DNA of 17,306 bases from JBCCIM01 sp045106435 (GTDB lineage Bacteria; Bacteroidota; Rhodothermia; Rhodothermales; JAHQVL01). Positions 1 to 7,713 of this stretch are shown piece after piece. The notes under the pieces are model-generated. The model saw only the letters and a program-made list of their open reading frames with translations, was not told the DNA's origin and made no database searches. A program made the translations under genes and the position numbers. The stretch is from NCBI GenBank assembly GCA_045106435.1, contig JBGCEN010000007.1:1-17306 (forward strand), read 5' to 3'. Position 1 is the first letter of the stretch; each line of letters begins with the position of its first letter.

Positions 1-678
1 GGACAGGAAAGCAATGGAGGATGTTCGGTTGTTTCCATCAACAGCTCGGGCCCACTGGTTGATTTCTGCACCAATCTGGAGCTTCGGGCCAATGGTACCG
101 CCCAGGGCAAGATAAAAACTGCCGCCGGCTCCCCCTTTCCATGGGTCATTTTCATCAAGTACTACATTGACAAGCGGGCAATCGCAGCGAATGTTACCTT
201 CCCCTGGCCCTAATCCAAAGCTAAGCCAAAATCCGCCTCTGCGTGTTGGTGGCGGTACCGCAGCTTGTGTATCCATCTCTTTCATGACCTCGTCCACCAA
301 ATCTATAAACCCACGTTTGTGTTCTTGTGGATCAAGCTGAAGAGATGGATCTTGCTCTAGCAGCGTGCGCACTGAATCACGCGCTTTTTCCAGTTCAAGA
401 TTTGCATAAAAAATCTGCCCAAGCAGCAAATATGCTTCTTTCTCTTGCTGCGCAGTCAACGTCTTCCGATCGATGCACGTCTTTAATCGGATGCTCGCTT
501 CGTCAAAATAGCCTTGTTGATACTCTTTTGTGGCAATGGATACAATGTTCTGGCAGGGGTCATTCTGCGCATGTGCAACAGATAGGCTCGTGACACTCAA
601 AAAGAACAGCACCAGTAACGTGCCCAGAACGCGGGGCGAGAAGGGGGTGCTTTTCGGTGTATATCGACAGTTTTTCAT
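1..678 (-). CDS. Secreted TPR-like plus outer-membrane beta-barrel protein, C-terminus cut by the window edge
   Basis: An open frame of 226 codons starts at ATG 678 and runs leftward off the window without a stop, so the protein is partial. Residues 17-37 form a hydrophobic signal peptide ending in AHA before QND, indicating Sec export. Residues about 42-135 are helical with TPR-like spacing (EYQQGYFDEA, then YLLLGQIFYANLELEKA). From residue 149 the sequence changes to alternating beta strands rich in Gly and aromatics (GFWLSFGLG, then GSFYLALGGTIGPKLQIGAE), typical of the first strands of an outer-membrane barrel. It lies 247 bp downstream of the kinase on the same strand, so the two may act together: the helical part in the periplasm and the barrel in the outer membrane. 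No Shine-Dalgarno is evident. The fold assignment is by pattern and the function is unknown. Confidence 0.8.
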   Translation of the reverse strand, partial: MKNCRYTPKSTPFSPRVLGTLLVLFFLSVTSLSVAHAQNDPCQNIVSIATKEYQQGYFDEASIRLKTCIDRKTLTAQQEKEAYLLLGQIFYANLELEKARDSVRTLLEQDPSLQLDPQEHKRGFIDLVDEVMKEMDTQAAVPPPTRRGGFWLSFGLGPGEGNIRCDCPLVNVVLDENDPWKGGAGGSFYLALGGTIGPKLQIGAEINQWARAVDGNNRTSSIAFLS

Positions 679-818
679 TTTGGATAGACCTGTTATAAAA
701 AGTTGTTACCTGTCAATGCGCAATTTTAGATAGAAAGTGCCCGGTGGAGCAGCTGTTTATTTTCAATGTTGTAGCTTTTTGTCTCAAACAATGAGTTTTT
801 CAGTGCATGTATTTGAAG

Positions 819-897
819 AGAGGAAAGGGAGACGGGAAGAGAGTAGGTGCTTTTTGGGGTTTAAATCGTGTCTTTGAAGCACAAATCCCTTCCCTCT
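819..897. repeat. Imperfect nested inverted repeat in the kinase/barrel gap
   Basis: In the 247-bp gap, a purine arm at 819-830 (AGAGGAAAGGGA) pairs with 886-897 (TCCCTTCCCTCT) at 10 of 12 positions. Inside it GTGCTT (847-852) pairs with AAGCAC (877-882). There is no clear U-tract. It could be a weak attenuator between the two genes or chance in purine-rich sequence. Confidence 0.3.
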
Positions 898-925
898 ATG
901 CCCTCTTCTCTATTTGAATTAGAAG

Positions 926-3085
926 TCAATCAATCTTCCGCATGCGTACTATAATTCTAGGAGCACGTTCTTCAATATGGGCAGGATGTACATTTATGGC
1001 ATCTCCTACTTTTTGAAAACAACTAGTTTCTTTATCGAGTACTGCCTCTTCCTGCTCGTAGCCTACTGCGCGAATCTCTACTTTGCGCAAACCCGCGTTC
1101 AATACAACCTTTTGTGGTGTAGAATAGATTGTTTGTTCTCCATCAACATAAATACTTCCAGCTACAGATTTCCCTGTTCCGATATCTTCGGCTACGATTG
1201 TGGTTGCGATAGACGTTTCAAAGTCTACATTGACAAATTGATTCGGATCGGTTGTTACATTCCACTGGCAAGCCCACATCCCAAATTCACTATTCTCAAC
1301 TCGAACTGTATGCGTACCTATAGTCAACGTCTCAATATTAATGATTTGATCTTCCTGAAGCACGTTGTTTACGTAGGTCCTGCCTGTCTGCGGGGAACGA
1401 ATAGAAAGTACGCCAGTCAACGCCGGCGCCACGGGTTGCTGAATGACGGAGTCTTCCGGAGTTTCTGACGTATCTGTTCCATTATCATCCGCTCCATTAT
1501 CCACAGTGGCATCCTCTATTGAAACAGGATCAATGGCGGCCAGCAAGGTGCCATCGTTATTGCCCGGGTCTTGCGGGATTGTGTTTTCTGGTTGATTTTT
1601 TACTACTTCCGGCGGTTCGGTTGCTCCAGCGGTTTCATTGGCATTTACGTCCGGATTGCTGTTGCCGGCGAGTAAGATCGTTTCAGCTCCAGGCCTGCTC
1701 GCTACAGTGTCTGATATTGGTGCGTCTGGTATTGCTGCTTCTGGTATTACTGTGTCAGGTATCGTACCGGGTGGCTGCACCGATGTTGAATCACTTTCCT
1801 GATCTACAAATGCAATCGCTGGGGTATCAGGTGTAGCCGTATAAAATCTATTGTAGATAAAAAATGCAGCTGCCAGAAATATGGCGATCAACCCAATGCC
1901 AAGCACTGCGGTAAATGGCTTTTTCTGCTCAGCATGTTGAGTAGCAGGCTGTTGAATGATGGGTTGTGCTGCCGGGGTCTTTTGAACGGGTGGTCTGTCG
2001 GTAGTTGCTGGTGCCTTGGAAGCCTCGCGTATTTCATTCATGGCGACCAATAACGCCTGGCGCATTTCCTCTGCATCCGCGAAACGTTCTTCCGGGCTGG
2101 TAGAAAGGGCTTTGGATAAAATACTGGCCAATGCCGGCTCCAGCTTGGGCAGCCTTTTGGCAATCGGTATTACCTGACCTTCGACAATTTGCCGGCGCAC
2201 CGTGTACTCATCAGCCGTGGTGTCAAACGGCAGATTTCCGGATACGGCTTCATAGAGCGTTACTGCCAGCGAATATAAATCTGTTCTATGATCAATTGTC
2301 GGAAGGCCACGCGCCTGCTCTGGAGACATGTAAAACAACGTACCCACGGCCCCGATCGTTCGTGTCTGACTGCCATCTGGCAGGATGTTCTTGGCAATCC
2401 CAAAGTCGAGCACCTTAACGAGTAGCCGGCCTTCGTAATTTTTGGTCAGCATGATGTTGCTAGGCTTGAGGTCGCGGTGAACAATGCCTTGCCTGTGCGC
2501 CTTGCTTAATGCCTGCAACAACTGGAGTCCTACCGTAATTGCCTCTTTACCTGATAAGCTGCCGCGTTTTCTGATGTGTTGTGCCAGCGTCACCCCATCA
2601 ACATACTCCATCACGATAAAGGTGTTAGGGCCTTCATCGATCAGCGCATTTACCCGGACAAAATGGGGGTCTTCCAGGCGTGCCAGTGTTCTGGCTTCTT
2701 GCTCAAATCGTTGTCTGAATGAAGGGTCCTGCACTAGCGCCGGGCTCATCATCTTGAGTGCGACAATCTTGTCAAGTCTGGTATCCAGCGCTTCAAAAAC
2801 CACCCCCATGCCACCGCGTGCGATGGAGCGTTTGATTTCATAGGGGCCGACGCGGGTGCCGACAAGTTGTGTTGTTGTATTGCGCTGTGGAGCGCCCGGA
2901 CCTACTTCTGCTGCCGGATGCTCCAGAAAGGTATCATCCTCGTCGTAGGCCGCCAACATGGACAAGACCTTCTCGCGCATCTGGACGTCTGGACAATTGG
3001 ATTCGAGAAACTGCTCCCACTGGGCCGGCTCTAACTCGAGGGCCTCCCTGAAAAGCGTTCTAATCTGTGTCCAACGATCTTCCAT
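926..3085 (-). CDS. Transmembrane Ser/Thr protein kinase with C-terminal PEGA-like domains
   Basis: A 719-residue Hanks-type kinase. Residues 1-55 are a helical N-terminal segment often seen in bacterial kinases encoded near ECF sigma factors. The kinase domain covers about 82-345: P-loop around ARGGMGVVF (89-97), VALK lysine K111, helix-C glutamate E130, HRDLKPSN with catalytic D205, DFG at 227-229, and SPEQ at 254-257. The first glycine of the usual GxGxxG loop is alanine (A89), but the catalytic residues are intact. A proline/glutamine-rich linker leads to one membrane helix at 391-413. An acidic, Pro/Thr-rich stretch (about 416-555) follows, then two PEGA-like beta domains (about 558-625 and 627-685, the second with IYVDG and STPQKVVLNAG). 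The expected topology is cytoplasmic kinase and periplasmic sensor. No ECF sigma gene is adjacent. The partner is probably the downstream TPR/barrel protein. The start at 3085 has no evident Shine-Dalgarno. Confidence 0.93.
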   Translation of the reverse strand: MEDRWTQIRTLFREALELEPAQWEQFLESNCPDVQMREKVLSMLAAYDEDDTFLEHPAAEVGPGAPQRNTTTQLVGTRVGPYEIKRSIARGGMGVVFEALDTRLDKIVALKMMSPALVQDPSFRQRFEQEARTLARLEDPHFVRVNALIDEGPNTFIVMEYVDGVTLAQHIRKRGSLSGKEAITVGLQLLQALSKAHRQGIVHRDLKPSNIMLTKNYEGRLLVKVLDFGIAKNILPDGSQTRTIGAVGTLFYMSPEQARGLPTIDHRTDLYSLAVTLYEAVSGNLPFDTTADEYTVRRQIVEGQVIPIAKRLPKLEPALASILSKALSTSPEERFADAEEMRQALLVAMNEIREASKAPATTDRPPVQKTPAAQPIIQQPATQHAEQKKPFTAVLGIGLIAIFLAAAFFIYNRFYTATPDTPAIAFVDQESDSTSVQPPGTIPDTVIPEAAIPDAPISDTVASRPGAETILLAGNSNPDVNANETAGATEPPEVVKNQPENTIPQDPGNNDGTLLAAIDPVSIEDATVDNGADDNGTDTSETPEDSVIQQPVAPALTGVLSIRSPQTGRTYVNNVLQEDQIINIETLTIGTHTVRVENSEFGMWACQWNVTTDPNQFVNVDFETSIATTIVAEDIGTGKSVAGSIYVDGEQTIYSTPQKVVLNAGLRKVEIRAVGYEQEEAVLDKETSCFQKVGDAINVHPAHIEERAPRIIVRMRKID

Positions 3086-3259
3086 TTACTTTGAAAAGGT
3101 AAATCCAGCTTTAGCTAAAGATACACATCGAGTGGGTTTCTACCCCATATATCAGCTGTTTTTATAAAAGTACATTCGTCACAGGGTAATTCCTTCCGGC
3201 TTTTGCGCATTAACAAATGTCACCTCAATTCTAACAATGTAACAATACTACATAAAGCA

Positions 3260-4081
3260 ATGAATGATACATCATCTATCCAAAAAATAGCCCTGCTGCT
3301 TCTTTTAATCATTACCTTTACAGGCTGTGATACTGTTGATCCCAAGACGGAAGATCAGCAAGCGCCGGCCGTGATTCCGCAAGAGGCTTTTGCACTCAAC
3401 CTGGATATTTTTCAGCAGGAAACGCCGGCAAATAAAAACAGTGCGGCCTATACCAACTGGCTTTCAGCAACCGTTCGGGCCGGCGTTGCTACCTATATTG
3501 GGCAAGCCATTTTGGAAGTGCCTTTTGAACTTACAGCAGCAATTCAGCATGTCCCCCCGGTGTACAATGAAAACGCGTTTGTTTGGGCAGCAGATACACT
3601 GGTTGACGGCCAGCTCTACGGCATTGCCCTGAAAGCACAAATTGCCGACAACTTTGTTGACTGGCAGATGAAAGTCACTGGCGTGGTTGATGAAACCGGT
3701 GTGACTTTCGAAAACTTCCTGCTGTATAGTGCAAGAACGTATACGGATGCTGATGAAGGCACCTTTCAGGTATATTTCCCCACAGAAGCAGGCTCACAGC
3801 AAGTTATGGATGGCGCGTATGAGATCAACGATGAAGCAGGGCAGACGCTCTCATTTAATATACCGCAAGATGTAGAAGAGATTGGCGGCACTGCAGCCAT
3901 TGTGAATCATTACAACGATCAGGTCACGTTGGATCTTACGGGCCCCCATGGTGGCAAGCACTTCATTGAATGGGATACAGTAACAGGCGCCGGTTCATTG
4001 ATAGCAGACGATTACAACAACGGAGAAAAAGCCTGTTGGGATGAAACGTTGCAGAATGTCGAATGTGAGGTGGTTTCGTAA
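3260..4081 (+). CDS. Predicted lipoprotein of unknown function
   Basis: I do not recognise this family. ATG 3260 is preferred over the in-frame ATG 3203 because it gives a compact 23-residue lipoprotein signal: a short polar start, the hydrophobic run IALLLLLIITFTG, then Cys23. The lipobox (FTGC) is acceptable but lacks the usual Leu at -3. The mature part (about 250 residues) is acidic and mostly beta-like, with aromatic and Gly/Thr-rich turns, and ends with two cysteines (CWDETLQNVEC) that could form a disulfide. The segment TGVTFENFLLYSA and later strands suggest one compact beta domain repeated or bent back. It is divergent from the kinase (174 bp between starts) and convergent with the dehydrogenase. 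It is probably anchored in a membrane facing the periplasm or the surface. Confidence 0.8.
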   Translation: MNDTSSIQKIALLLLLIITFTGCDTVDPKTEDQQAPAVIPQEAFALNLDIFQQETPANKNSAAYTNWLSATVRAGVATYIGQAILEVPFELTAAIQHVPPVYNENAFVWAADTLVDGQLYGIALKAQIADNFVDWQMKVTGVVDETGVTFENFLLYSARTYTDADEGTFQVYFPTEAGSQQVMDGAYEINDEAGQTLSFNIPQDVEEIGGTAAIVNHYNDQVTLDLTGPHGGKHFIEWDTVTGAGSLIADDYNNGEKACWDETLQNVECEVVS

Positions 4082-4098
4082 AGGGTCGCATCGCACGC

Positions 4099-4122
4099 GG
4101 GGGAGATTCATGAATCTCCCCC
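4099..4122. terminator. Perfect 24-bp palindrome between convergent genes
   Basis: GGGGGAGATTCA at 4099-4110 is followed directly by its reverse complement at 4111-4122. It lies 17 bp after the lipoprotein stop and 15 bp before the dehydrogenase stop on the other strand, so a hairpin serves both converging transcripts. There is no good U-tract on either strand, so it may be a Rho-type or processing stem, or a REP-like repeat, rather than a classical intrinsic terminator. Confidence 0.6.
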
Positions 4123-4137
4123 TACCCGCACCCATTT

Positions 4138-4890
4138 TCAAATACTGAAATATGATGCCAGGCGATCATAAATGGCATTGGGTACGAGGCGACCAAAACC
4201 TGCAAGAAAAGCCAAGGGCCAGGGAAAGGCAAATTCGCTTCTTGAACGATCAATTGCACGATAGATGCGCCTGGCAGCGTCATCAAGTTCTAACAGAAAT
4301 GGCATCGGAGTCTCAACCTCTGATGTCATTTCTGTTTTTACATATCCCGGGCAAATGGTTGTTACATCAATGTTTGTCTTATGAAGTTCAACACGCAGGC
4401 TTTCCAACATGTTGTTTAATGCGGCTTTGCTTGAGCAGTAGGCCACCGCGCCAGGCACTCCTCGATAGCCAGCCAGACTACTGATGCCCACCAACTGGCC
4501 GCTATTTCGAGCAATCATACCCGGCAATACAGCCTCGAAGCAGTGCGCAACGCCAAAAAGGTTCACCTCAAACGTTTTACGAACCACTTCAGCATCAAAG
4601 CCTGTTGCCTTTGTACGCATGGCGACGCCGGCGTTGGCAATCATGAGATCAACAGGACCAAACTCGCTTTCACATTGCCTGATCGCATCGTGCACTACTG
4701 CTCTATCTGTGACATCGCAAGAAATTGCCATGGCCTTCCCGCCTTCTGCACGTAGTTGTGCAGCCAACCCATCTATCCGATCCTTGCGTCTTGCCAGTAA
4801 TGCCACAGCGTCTCCATTGCCGGCATATAGAGATGCCAACGCTGATCCAAATCCCGACGACGCTCCTGTGATACATACAACTCTTGACAT
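4138..4890 (-). CDS. Short-chain dehydrogenase/reductase (SDR) family oxidoreductase
   Basis: A 250-residue classical SDR with the expected Rossmann fold. The cofactor motif TGASSGFG is at 8-15, the adenine-side motif NAG at 86-88, the active-site Asn at 110, catalytic Ser at 137-138, and YCSSK gives Tyr151 and Lys155. PGYVKTEMT (181-189) is the loop after strand 6. The Arg-Arg pair after strand 2 (LLARRKDR, 31-38) favours NADPH. The C-terminal tail (FPWPLAFLAGFGRLVPNAIYDRLAS) is hydrophobic and resembles SDRs that associate with membranes or act on lipid-like substrates, but the substrate cannot be read from sequence. The region just before ATG 4890 is pyrimidine-rich (CCTCCTCC) and has no Shine-Dalgarno. 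Confidence 0.93.
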   Translation of the reverse strand: MSRVVCITGASSGFGSALASLYAGNGDAVALLARRKDRIDGLAAQLRAEGGKAMAISCDVTDRAVVHDAIRQCESEFGPVDLMIANAGVAMRTKATGFDAEVVRKTFEVNLFGVAHCFEAVLPGMIARNSGQLVGISSLAGYRGVPGAVAYCSSKAALNNMLESLRVELHKTNIDVTTICPGYVKTEMTSEVETPMPFLLELDDAARRIYRAIDRSRSEFAFPWPLAFLAGFGRLVPNAIYDRLASYFSI

Positions 4891-4915
4891 GCTGGCTGGA
4901 GGAGGTTTTTTTAAG

Positions 4916-4981
4916 TTTTCAGTGATCAGTTCTCAGTCTTCAGATCAAAATAACTGAAAACTGGAAACCGATCACAGAAAA
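4916..4981. repeat. Palindromic element built of 7-bp words
   Basis: The left arm is four consecutive heptamers: TTTTCAG (4916), TGATCAG (4923), TTCTCAG (4930) and TCTTCAG (4937). After a 10-bp spacer come CTGAAAA (4954), CTGGAAA (4961), CCGATCA (4968) and CAGAAAA (4975), again at exact 7-bp steps. Read on the other strand, the right arm matches the left at 23 of 28 positions, so the whole folds as a hairpin. It lies between the divergent dehydrogenase and comB genes. A second element with the same heptamer words is at 16130-16180. Confidence 0.75.
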
Positions 4982-4985
4982 CTAT

Positions 4986-5023
4986 TAATCAATCTTCAGG
5001 TTATCAATGAACCGATAATCAAT
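4986..5023. promoter_or_regulatory. Three direct repeats upstream of comB
   Basis: The octamer T(A/T)ATCAAT occurs at 4986, 5001 and 5016, at exact 15-bp steps, ending 25 bp before the comB start codon. Regularly phased copies just upstream of a gene are what a binding site for a multimeric regulator looks like. No regulator is identified. Confidence 0.45.
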
Positions 5024-5048
5024 AAACAGCAAACAAAAAAGAGTAAAC

Positions 5049-5750
5049 GTGGAAATTAAAATTCATAGTCTGTTAGAAGGGGCACAGCAAGCAACAGGAA
5101 CGGTTATCATCGTTGATGTCTTCCGGGCATTTACCACAGCATCCGTTGCATTTCAAAATGGTGTATCTAAAATTGTTTTTTTTGCAGATCCGGATGATGC
5201 CCTTGCATTGCGCGCTGAGGGAAAAGCAGATTTCTGTGCAGGAGAAGTTGGCGGCGTTCCGCCTGAGGGTTACGACTTTGGCAACTCTCCTCATGAGTTG
5301 GCAACCGCTGAGCAAAACGGCAAAGTGATTAGGGGTAAAGTGATGGCGCATTCTACGCGCGCCGGCACCGTGGGTGTGAATGCTGCATCCAACGCAGACC
5401 GTATTTATGGATGCTCGCTCGCAAACGCGCAGGCAACGGTAAAGGCTATTCAGGAAGATGCGCCGGCATTGGTTAGCATTGTTGCTATGGGACTTGCAGC
5501 AAAAGAACGTGCCGATGAAGATGAACTATGCGGGATCTACCTCCGCAACCTGTTGGAAGGTAGAAAAACAGACCACGATGCGGTGCGTAAAGTGATCTTG
5601 TCTGGCAAGGAGGTCTTGAAATACTCGAGCGATGAGCATCCTCATTTGTACATGGAAGACCTTGCGCATGCCTTGAATATCGATGGCATCAACCAGATTG
5701 TGCGCATTGAAAAAGAGGATGGGTTGTTGATTGCCAGGCCGCAGGGCTAA
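5049..5750 (+). CDS. comB: ComB family 2-phosphosulfolactate phosphatase
   Basis: A 233-residue protein of the ComB family, which in methanogens removes phosphate from 2-phosphosulfolactate during coenzyme M synthesis (EC 3.1.3.71). Family hallmarks are VDVFRAFTT (22-30, with Asp23 and Arg26), GEVGGVPPEGYDFGNSP (65-81), HSTRAGT (101-107) and the acidic DEDELC (156-161). The length fits the family. The start is GTG 5049: no other start codon lies before the first conserved motif, and the preceding sequence (AAAAAAGAG) offers only a weak ribosome site. No other coenzyme M genes are visible. In Bacteria the substrate may differ, perhaps sulfolactate metabolism or another phosphate ester. It stands alone on the plus strand, with phased repeats upstream and a hairpin downstream. 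Confidence 0.88.
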   Translation: MEIKIHSLLEGAQQATGTVIIVDVFRAFTTASVAFQNGVSKIVFFADPDDALALRAEGKADFCAGEVGGVPPEGYDFGNSPHELATAEQNGKVIRGKVMAHSTRAGTVGVNAASNADRIYGCSLANAQATVKAIQEDAPALVSIVAMGLAAKERADEDELCGIYLRNLLEGRKTDHDAVRKVILSGKEVLKYSSDEHPHLYMEDLAHALNIDGINQIVRIEKEDGLLIARPQG

Positions 5751-5754
5751 GCTC

Positions 5755-5779
5755 AACGTTGTCCTTTTTGGACAACGTT
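5755..5779 (+). terminator. Hairpin after comB
   Basis: A perfect 10-bp stem, AACGTTGTCC (5755-5764) and GGACAACGTT (5770-5779), with a five-T loop, starts 5 bp after the comB stop. Only three Ts follow, so it is a terminator-like stem without a proper U-tract. Confidence 0.6.
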
Positions 5780-5873
5780 TCGAATGTCGAGCAAGGAATG
5801 TCTAATTTCGAAGGGGTATAGGCAAGGAGAGTGCGCTCACCTCGGGACGAGTTACGATTTAACTGTGGTTCGT

Positions 5874-6392
5874 CTAGAATTCTATAAATTTGCGCTCTTG
5901 GCCTGAGTAGCTGTAGCTGCGCATAACCCGCATACCCATTGAGTCGTCGTAGGAAAGCTGAAACTGCAGCCGGCCTTGTGCGGTGTGGGTGTTGGTTAAC
6001 GTAATGCTCGCTGTTTGATCTGTTGCGAGCATGTTGGCTGGCTCAATGCGTGCGTCGACATCGCCGGCAGTTTCGACGCTCAGGTTTATTGCCGTACCTC
6101 CCTTGTTCACAACAAAACAGAGGACGGCTCCATCTTTTTGGGCCGCCCGGAGCATTTGTAATCGTGGACTCGCGTCCGAAACACTGCGTACCTTTGTCTG
6201 CGATTGTTGACTCTCCTGATGGTACCGCTGCAACAAGTCAGCGGACCGCTCTTCGGGAGAGGTCTTAACATTATCCAGCAAGAAGCTGAAGATGTTCATG
6301 CGCATCTGCAGCGTGTACACGAAGTAAACAAGCGCAGCGCCGGCACCGATGATGCCTAATACAATATTTGGGTTTCCGAAATCTGGTGGCAT
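5874..6392 (-). CDS. Small single-pass membrane protein of unknown function
   Basis: I do not recognise this family. ATG 6392 is chosen because AGGAAA lies 5-10 bases upstream, one of the few clear Shine-Dalgarno sites here; the frame also reaches a TTG at 6437 without such a site. The product is 172 residues. A membrane helix at about 9-26 (NIVLGIIGAGAALVYFVYTL) follows a short polar start. Next comes a polar helical stretch rich in Glu, Gln and Ser (about 40-80), then a beta-rich C-terminal half (about 88-172) with VVNKGGTAINLSVE and ASITLTNTH, resembling an immunoglobulin-like sandwich. The topology suggests a signal anchor with a folded beta domain on one side. Its neighbour upstream is the hydrolase gene 206 bp away, so cotranscription is uncertain. 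Confidence 0.72.
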   Translation of the reverse strand: MPPDFGNPNIVLGIIGAGAALVYFVYTLQMRMNIFSFLLDNVKTSPEERSADLLQRYHQESQQSQTKVRSVSDASPRLQMLRAAQKDGAVLCFVVNKGGTAINLSVETAGDVDARIEPANMLATDQTASITLTNTHTAQGRLQFQLSYDDSMGMRVMRSYSYSGQERKFIEF

Positions 6393-6597
6393 AGACTTTT
6401 CCTGCAAATCCAGAACAGCAAAATGATATTCAACCAAACAACTATTTCAACTATACTTCGCTAAGTGTGGGTAAAAGTTGCATCTATGTCAGATGGCCTT
6501 GTTCGTGCGTGGGGCAAAGAAGTGAAGAAGGCAGTTACGACTTAATATAGGCTGTCTAATAAAGATCGTCTATTAAAACAGAGAAATCCCGAATAGC

Positions 6598-7713
6598 CTA
6601 TTGTTGCTCTACAGTCGGGTAGGTGGCAGCAAGCACGGAATCAACCATGATTTTGTAGTACTGCTGCGGGTCTTCAAACTCAGGCATGTGTGCGGCATTC
6701 TCGAACCAGATCAGGTGTTTGCCTTTGGGGGCATCGAGTTTTTCATAATACTCTTCAACCAGCTCTGAAGGCGTGTTGTAATCATGCCGGCCGGCGATGA
6801 AATATACAGGCACATTTATACTGGGCACTTGTTCGAACAGGTCGATGCCGGCGATATCATCCCAAAGATTTCTGACAGCAAAGTTTGGATCCATGCTGTT
6901 CTCTACAATCTCCATGAGAGAATACTCAGGACTCAACAACATCTTGCCCATGAAGTCAGAAAGAAAGCTATTGGCTGATTCTTTCTCTTCGTAAATCGTT
7001 CCACCAAACCGACGTAGCCACTTGCGGTGCTTTGTCATGGTATTGTAGTCCCAAGGCGGAGGACCCATTTGGGTGAGCTCTTTGATTGCCTCTCTGTTCT
7101 GCGTTGTTTTCGCTTCGTTAAGCGTAAATTCGTAGGAGATGGCTTCGGCCCTTGCAGTATTGACCAACTGTCCGGTACCGACATAGGCATAGAACAGTTC
7201 GGGGTAGCGCTCAACAGTTAAGGCACCCAGTGCAGCGCCCCAGGAGTTTCCTACGAGGTAGATTTTGGGGACATTAAATCGTTGTTTAAGCACGTCAACC
7301 AATTCACGGGTATCAGAAATAAACTGATCCAGATTCATTGAATTGACGGGTACACCGGAGCGATACGATTTGCCTGAGCCGCGCTGATCCCAATAGACAA
7401 CAACAAAGTCTTCTTCAAGGAGGGTACCAAATTCTCGCGCTCTTGGAATGATGAACGAGCCGGGGCCGCCATGCAAGTACAACAGAACAGGATTTGTTTG
7501 CTTCTTACCGCGGATTAAAACCCATTGCTCCTCTCCACCGAGCATCACATTACCGAGCAGGTCAATGCCTCCTTCGGTATTTATTTTCGTGGTCGTAGTT
7601 ACCCTGTTCTGCTCGTACATTCTATACAGCAGCCCGCTCGATACCAGAACCAGAAGTGCCAGGAGCGAGAGCAGAAAGAATTTCAGCACAGAAGTAATAG
7701 GATGCTCTTCCAT
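6598..7713 (-). CDS. Membrane-anchored alpha/beta hydrolase, proline iminopeptidase-like
   Basis: A 371-residue alpha/beta hydrolase of the S33 (prolyl iminopeptidase-like) type. Residues 10-31 form an N-terminal membrane anchor or uncleaved signal, so the enzyme likely sits at the inner membrane facing the periplasm. HGGPG at 81-85 forms the oxyanion hole, WDQRGSGKS (108-116) is a family signature, the nucleophile elbow GNSWGA gives Ser157, GRHDYNTP gives Asp311, and ENAAHMPEFE gives His342, so the triad is complete. An inserted helical cap lies at about 185-275. Likely activity is release of N-terminal proline or hydrolysis of small amides or esters; the substrate is not predictable. A short inverted repeat (ATAGGCT 6547-6553, AGCCTAT 6595-6601) overlaps the stop codon. 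Confidence 0.9.
   Translation of the reverse strand: MEEHPITSVLKFFLLSLLALLVLVSSGLLYRMYEQNRVTTTTKINTEGGIDLLGNVMLGGEEQWVLIRGKKQTNPVLLYLHGGPGSFIIPRAREFGTLLEEDFVVVYWDQRGSGKSYRSGVPVNSMNLDQFISDTRELVDVLKQRFNVPKIYLVGNSWGAALGALTVERYPELFYAYVGTGQLVNTARAEAISYEFTLNEAKTTQNREAIKELTQMGPPPWDYNTMTKHRKWLRRFGGTIYEEKESANSFLSDFMGKMLLSPEYSLMEIVENSMDPNFAVRNLWDDIAGIDLFEQVPSINVPVYFIAGRHDYNTPSELVEEYYEKLDAPKGKHLIWFENAAHMPEFEDPQQYYKIMVDSVLAATYPTVEQQ

Noticed and set aside
327..733. Plus-strand frames near the left edge
   Set aside because: They are shadows of the minus-strand TPR/barrel gene, which has a signal peptide and a coherent domain order.
977..1468. Long plus-strand frame of 163 codons
   Set aside because: It is antisense to the PEGA region of the kinase and rich in Cys and Tyr, typical of a shadow frame.
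4891..4910. CCTCCTCC before the dehydrogenase start as a ribosome site
   Set aside because: It is the anti-Shine-Dalgarno sense, not the Shine-Dalgarno; a similar pyrimidine run precedes the sulfatase, probably by chance.
5874..6437. TTG start for the small membrane protein, adding 15 residues
   Set aside because: ATG 6392 has a good Shine-Dalgarno and places the membrane helix near the N-terminus.
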